Assembly: GCA_033063855.1 (NCBI GenBank)
Contig: CP093831.1
Location: 12,028,001 to 12,092,000, forward strand
Source of the DNA: Smittia aterrima
Taxonomy: Eukaryota > Arthropoda > Insecta > Diptera > Chironomidae
Length of the DNA: 64,000 nt
Reading direction: 5' to 3'
In this document: positions 60,957 through 64,000 of the stretch, in pieces
Numbering within the stretch: the stretch's first letter is position 1
Layout: each line of letters starts with the position of its first letter
Position numbers and translations under genes: made by a program
The notes under the pieces: generated by a model
Database searches by the model: none
Told to the model about the DNA's origin: nothing
Seen by the model: only the letters and a program-made list of their open reading frames with translations

Positions 60957-63622
60957 ATGGTGAGTCTCTTCAGAAAAAATATTAAAAACGTGCTTTAACT
61001 AAGTTTAAAGGCTCTTCTGCAAGTTATTAAGTTGTTCTTGTGCAACAATAAGTCAAGAAGTATTTAATTTAACTTTAAATACTTTGTTTTTGATAAAAAA
61101 AAAGTTTGCACACGCGGCTTTTAATTCTTTACTTAACAAATCTAATTGAGAAACTTCTTAGAAACATTCTTTATCTACTAAAGAGCATTAAGCATAAGCC
61201 TCAATATAATTAAACTTCTTTAAAGCACGTGAAGTCATATTTTAAATTTTTGAGGTTACAATTTTTATAACTTTATTTTTCTTCATGTTTTAGTCTCATC
61301 GTAAGTTCTCTGCACCTCGCCATGGTTCCATGGCTTTCTACCCCAAGAAGCGCGCAGCGCGTCACCGTGGTAAGGTTAAGGCCTTCCCAAAAGATGACCC
61401 AACCAAGCCAGTTCATTTGACTTGCTTCATCTCATACAAAGCTGGTATGACTCACATTGTCCGTGAGGCTGATCGTCCCGGCTCAAGTAAGTTTTCACTG
61501 TTCAAAATGGATTGATTTTACATCTCTATGATGATCAATTTATCAAAAGTTTACAGTTATTTTTCTGATTCCCATGATTGACGAACCTTGCATAGAACTA
61601 GGGCGAACTGATATGTTCACTATCAATCATTTGAATCCATAATATCTTTGACCACATTCTCATGATTTTTTTTGCTATTTCTATTCTAGAGATCAACAAG
61701 AAGGAAGTTGTTGAAGCCGTCACCATCCTTGAAACTCCACCAATCGTTGTTGTCGGAGCTGTCGGTTACATTGAAACTCCACATGGACCACGTGCTTTGG
61801 TCAATGTCTGGGCTCAGCATTTGAGCGAAGAGTGCCGTCGTCGCTTCTACAAGAACTGGTGAGTTAAACAATCTATATTTGAAACAGCTCGTAGAATCAC
61901 AAATGATGATAAATGAAAATGTAAATTTAATCTGAAAGTGCAAAACCATGTAGAAACCCTTTCACTGCTGCTTTCCTTCTGATCAGCCTTACTGGTTAAA
62001 GTTTCAGTTTAATTACTTTTGACTAATCAAGAACCCGTCAGCTCTCCTGAGCCATTAAGGATGAGAGCTATTTGAACTTTTCATGTAAGCTGCATTACCT
62101 TGTGTGATGTCTGGCGACCATGATTGGGAACAGTAATCTCCGATGGGCATCATTGTGTGATGTCTATGAGGTCTGTTGCCGTTTGTTTCTCTTTCTAACG
62201 CTTTGCCATCGTCGATCGGAAATCGCAGGTACTCGAGCAAGAAGAAGGCTTTCACCAAGGCCAGCAAGAAATGGACTGATGACTTGGGAAAGAAGACCAT
62301 CGAAGATAACTTCAACAAGATGATCCGTTACTGCAAAGTCGTCCGCATCTTGGTTCATTCCCAGGTAAGAAAAGAAATCAAAACTATTTTACTCCATGCG
62401 ACATTACCTGATCAAGAGTTGCTTAATGATCGGTTCACGCCGTTCGTTTTGTGACTTGAGATCGAAAACCCGGGGGCTGGCGATGATTAATTAATTCATA
62501 GGCTATTCCTCAGTGTCGCACAACAATTGCGTTCATTCGCAAGCTTGATATATTCCTTCGCTCTTGTAAAGTTCTTATGGGACTGTGATTACCTGAGACG
62601 ACCATATCATGTACAGACTCACTAGGACTTTACGTCGTATTACTTTGTTTTCAACGTGTATTAATTCTATGTCCATTTCTTTACAGATCCGTTTGATCAA
62701 GCAAGGTCAAAAGAAGGCTCACATCATGGAAATCCAACTTAACGGTGGAACCATTGAAGACAAAGTCAAGTGGGTTAAGGAACATTTGGAAAAGACCGTC
62801 TCAGTCTCAAACGTCTTCGCTCAAAATGAAATGGTTGATTGCGTTGCCGTCACCAAGGGTAAAGGTTTCAAGGGTGTCACCAGCCGTTGGCACACAAAGA
62901 AACTTCCTCGCAAGACTCACAAGGGTCTCCGCAAGGTCGCTTGTATCGGAGCTTGGCATCCATCTCGTGTTGCCTTCACAGTCGCTCGCGCTGGTCAGAA
63001 AGGTTACCATCATCGTACCGAGATCAACAAGAAGATCTACCGCATTGGTGCTGGAATCCACACTAAGGACGGAAAGGTATGTCAAAGCTTCTTTTAACAA
63101 AATTTACAGTTTTCATTGATGATAATTTTGATAACGAGCCGAAAAAATATTTTTACGTTAATTGAAAGATCACCACGTGGTTACTAAATGATAGGACTGA
63201 TGTCATCTTAATCGTTATCATGTTATCGCAAAACTTTCTTCATTTTATTAACAAAAAATTCTTTTGATCTTTTATAGGTCGTCAAGAACAACGCTTCGAC
63301 TGAATACGATATCACTGACAAGTCGATCACCCCAATGGGAGGTTTCCCCTTCTACGGAGAAATCAACAACGATTTCTTGATGATTAAGGGTTGCTGCATT
63401 GGAGCTAAGAAACGCATCATCACCTTGCGTAAATCACTCTTGGTTCACACCAAGCGCTCAGCTCTCGAGACCATCAACTTGAAATTCATCGATACCAGCT
63501 CCAAATTGGGTCATGGACGTTTCCAAACCTCTGCCGACAAGTCGACCTTCATGGGAGTCCTCAAGAAGGATCGCATTCGCGAAGAGAAGTTGCAAGCAGC
63601 CGCTGCTGCTGCCAAGAAGTAA
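60957..63622 (+). CDS. RpL3: Ribosomal protein uL3
   Basis: Core 60S subunit protein near the peptidyl transferase centre. Exons: 60957-60959 (only the ATG), 61294-61486, 61690-61858, 62229-62364, 62687-63076, 63278-63622; 1236 nt, 411 residues. Conserved blocks: MSHRKFSAPRHGSMAFYPKK, DPTKPVHLTCFISYKAGMTH, the W-finger region VTSRWHTKKLPRKTHKG, and KACIGAWHP-like VACIGAWHPSRV. The C-terminus is Ala/Lys-rich. The first intron directly after the ATG is common for ribosomal protein genes. Codon use is strongly biased towards C-ending codons compared with its neighbours, as expected for high expression. Introns 2 and 3 contain box C/D snoRNA genes. AATAAA at 63716-63721. Confidence 0.97.
61521..61616 (+). 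ncRNA. Box C/D snoRNA in RpL3 intron 2, double guide for 18S rRNA (predicted)
   Basis: C box ATGATGA at 61528-61534, D' box CTGA at 61565-61568, D box CTGA at 61608-61611, closed by a short terminal pairing ACAT/ATGT. The sequence before D (TAGAACTAGGGCG) is complementary to 13 bases of the insect 18S rRNA segment CGCCCTAGTTCTA as I remember it. The sequence before D' (GTTATTTTT) is complementary to AAAAATAAC of the 18S GACGAAAAATAAC segment. Both fit 2'-O-methylation guides. The rRNA sequences are from memory. Confidence 0.72.
61897..61987 (+). ncRNA. Box C/D snoRNA in RpL3 intron 3, copy A
   Basis: C box ATGATGA at 61903-61909, D' CTGA at 61932-61935, D box CTGA at 61979-61982. The guide before D (CTGCTGCTTTCCTT) pairs with the 18S rRNA segment AAGGAAGGCAGCAG with one G-U pair, pointing to the A after AAGG as the methylated base by the D+5 rule. 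Human RPL3 also hosts box C/D snoRNAs. A near-copy lies at 63890-63980. Confidence 0.75.
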
Positions 63623-63889
63623 ATTGGCAATATCTTGGGTCATCAAAAGATTCTGGGGATGAAAAAGAAAGAATTTTAATTCTTGAACGTTTTTTCTTTA
63701 CATGAATCAAAAGAGAATAAAACAACAGAGAAGAAATTGAAAATGTTCACTTGTTATTTCTCTAATCATTTTTCAGCGAGACTTTTCGAAGTTTCATTTC
63801 TTTCACAGGAATCTAAGATGCAAAAGGAAGTTGACCGGTAGCAATAAAATGTAAGTTGAGCAATCTGAAATAAATAAGAAAAGAAATAT

Positions 63890-63980
63890 TCAAGAATGAT
63901 GATCAATGAAATTAAAATTGTAAACTGAAAGTGCAAAACCGTGTAGAAACCCATTTCACTGCTGCTTTCCTCTGATCAAA
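63890..63980 (+). ncRNA. Box C/D snoRNA downstream of RpL3, copy B
   Basis: C box ATGATGA at 63896-63902, D' CTGA at 63925-63928, D box CTGA at 63972-63975. The stretch AAAGTGCAAAACC(A/G)TGTAG and CACTGCTGCTTTCCT is shared with copy A. The guide has one T fewer before D than copy A. It lies after the RpL3 polyadenylation signal, so it may be in an intron of a longer 3' UTR, of the next gene, or be independently transcribed. Confidence 0.65.
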
Positions 63981-64000
63981 CTTCATGAAGAAAATTTTCC

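Overview
This window looks like gene-dense nuclear DNA from an insect, most likely a nematoceran dipteran, possibly a midge. It is AT-rich, most introns are only 50-80 bp with GT-AG borders, and the proteins are insect or metazoan orthologues such as Sas-4, Ac78C-type cyclase, RasGAP1, ema/CLEC16A and Nopp140. Species assignment is inference. Exon borders were placed by hand from reading frame and splice dinucleotides.

Layout: 0.1-3.2 kb holds two tandem membrane dipeptidase genes (+). 3.4-6.2 kb is the centriole factor Sas-4 (+), convergent with mitochondrial ribosomal protein mRpL44 (-, 6.4-7.4 kb). From 10.7 to 40.8 kb lies a large inverted arrangement: a full membrane adenylate cyclase of the type 8/Ac78C class (+, 10.7-22.6 kb), then RasGAP1/Gap1 (+, 26.3-34.5 kb), then a second, compact copy of the same cyclase on the other strand (35.8-40.8 kb). 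RasGAP1 intron 1 contains a 478-bp octamer satellite directly followed by a piece of homogentisate 1,2-dioxygenase. 42.5-46.6 kb (-) holds an ENPP-type ectophosphodiesterase and an SLC6 transporter. 47.9-48.9 kb (+) is an FMRFamide-receptor-like GPCR. 49.4-50.0 kb (-) is a small unrecognised membrane protein. 50.4-53.3 kb (-) is Nopp140 with two alternative 3' ends. 53.6-63.6 kb holds the mitochondrial SAM carrier (+), ema/CLEC16A (+), the OST subunit OSTC (-), a sigma-class GST (+) and RpL3 (+), whose introns and downstream flank carry box C/D snoRNAs.

The genes are mostly unrelated housekeeping and signalling loci rather than one pathway. Linked themes are cAMP/Ras signalling (two cyclases around a RasGAP) and ribosome biogenesis (Nopp140, RpL3 and its snoRNAs). 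The most unusual signals are: the inverted cyclase pair with patchy near-identity including introns; a pair of near-identical 56-bp introns inside one cyclase copy, one at a position that is intronless in the other copy; the Nopp140 zinc-finger/RGG exon nested in an intron of the canonical isoform; and the duplicated RpL3-linked snoRNA whose two copies differ by one base in guide register.
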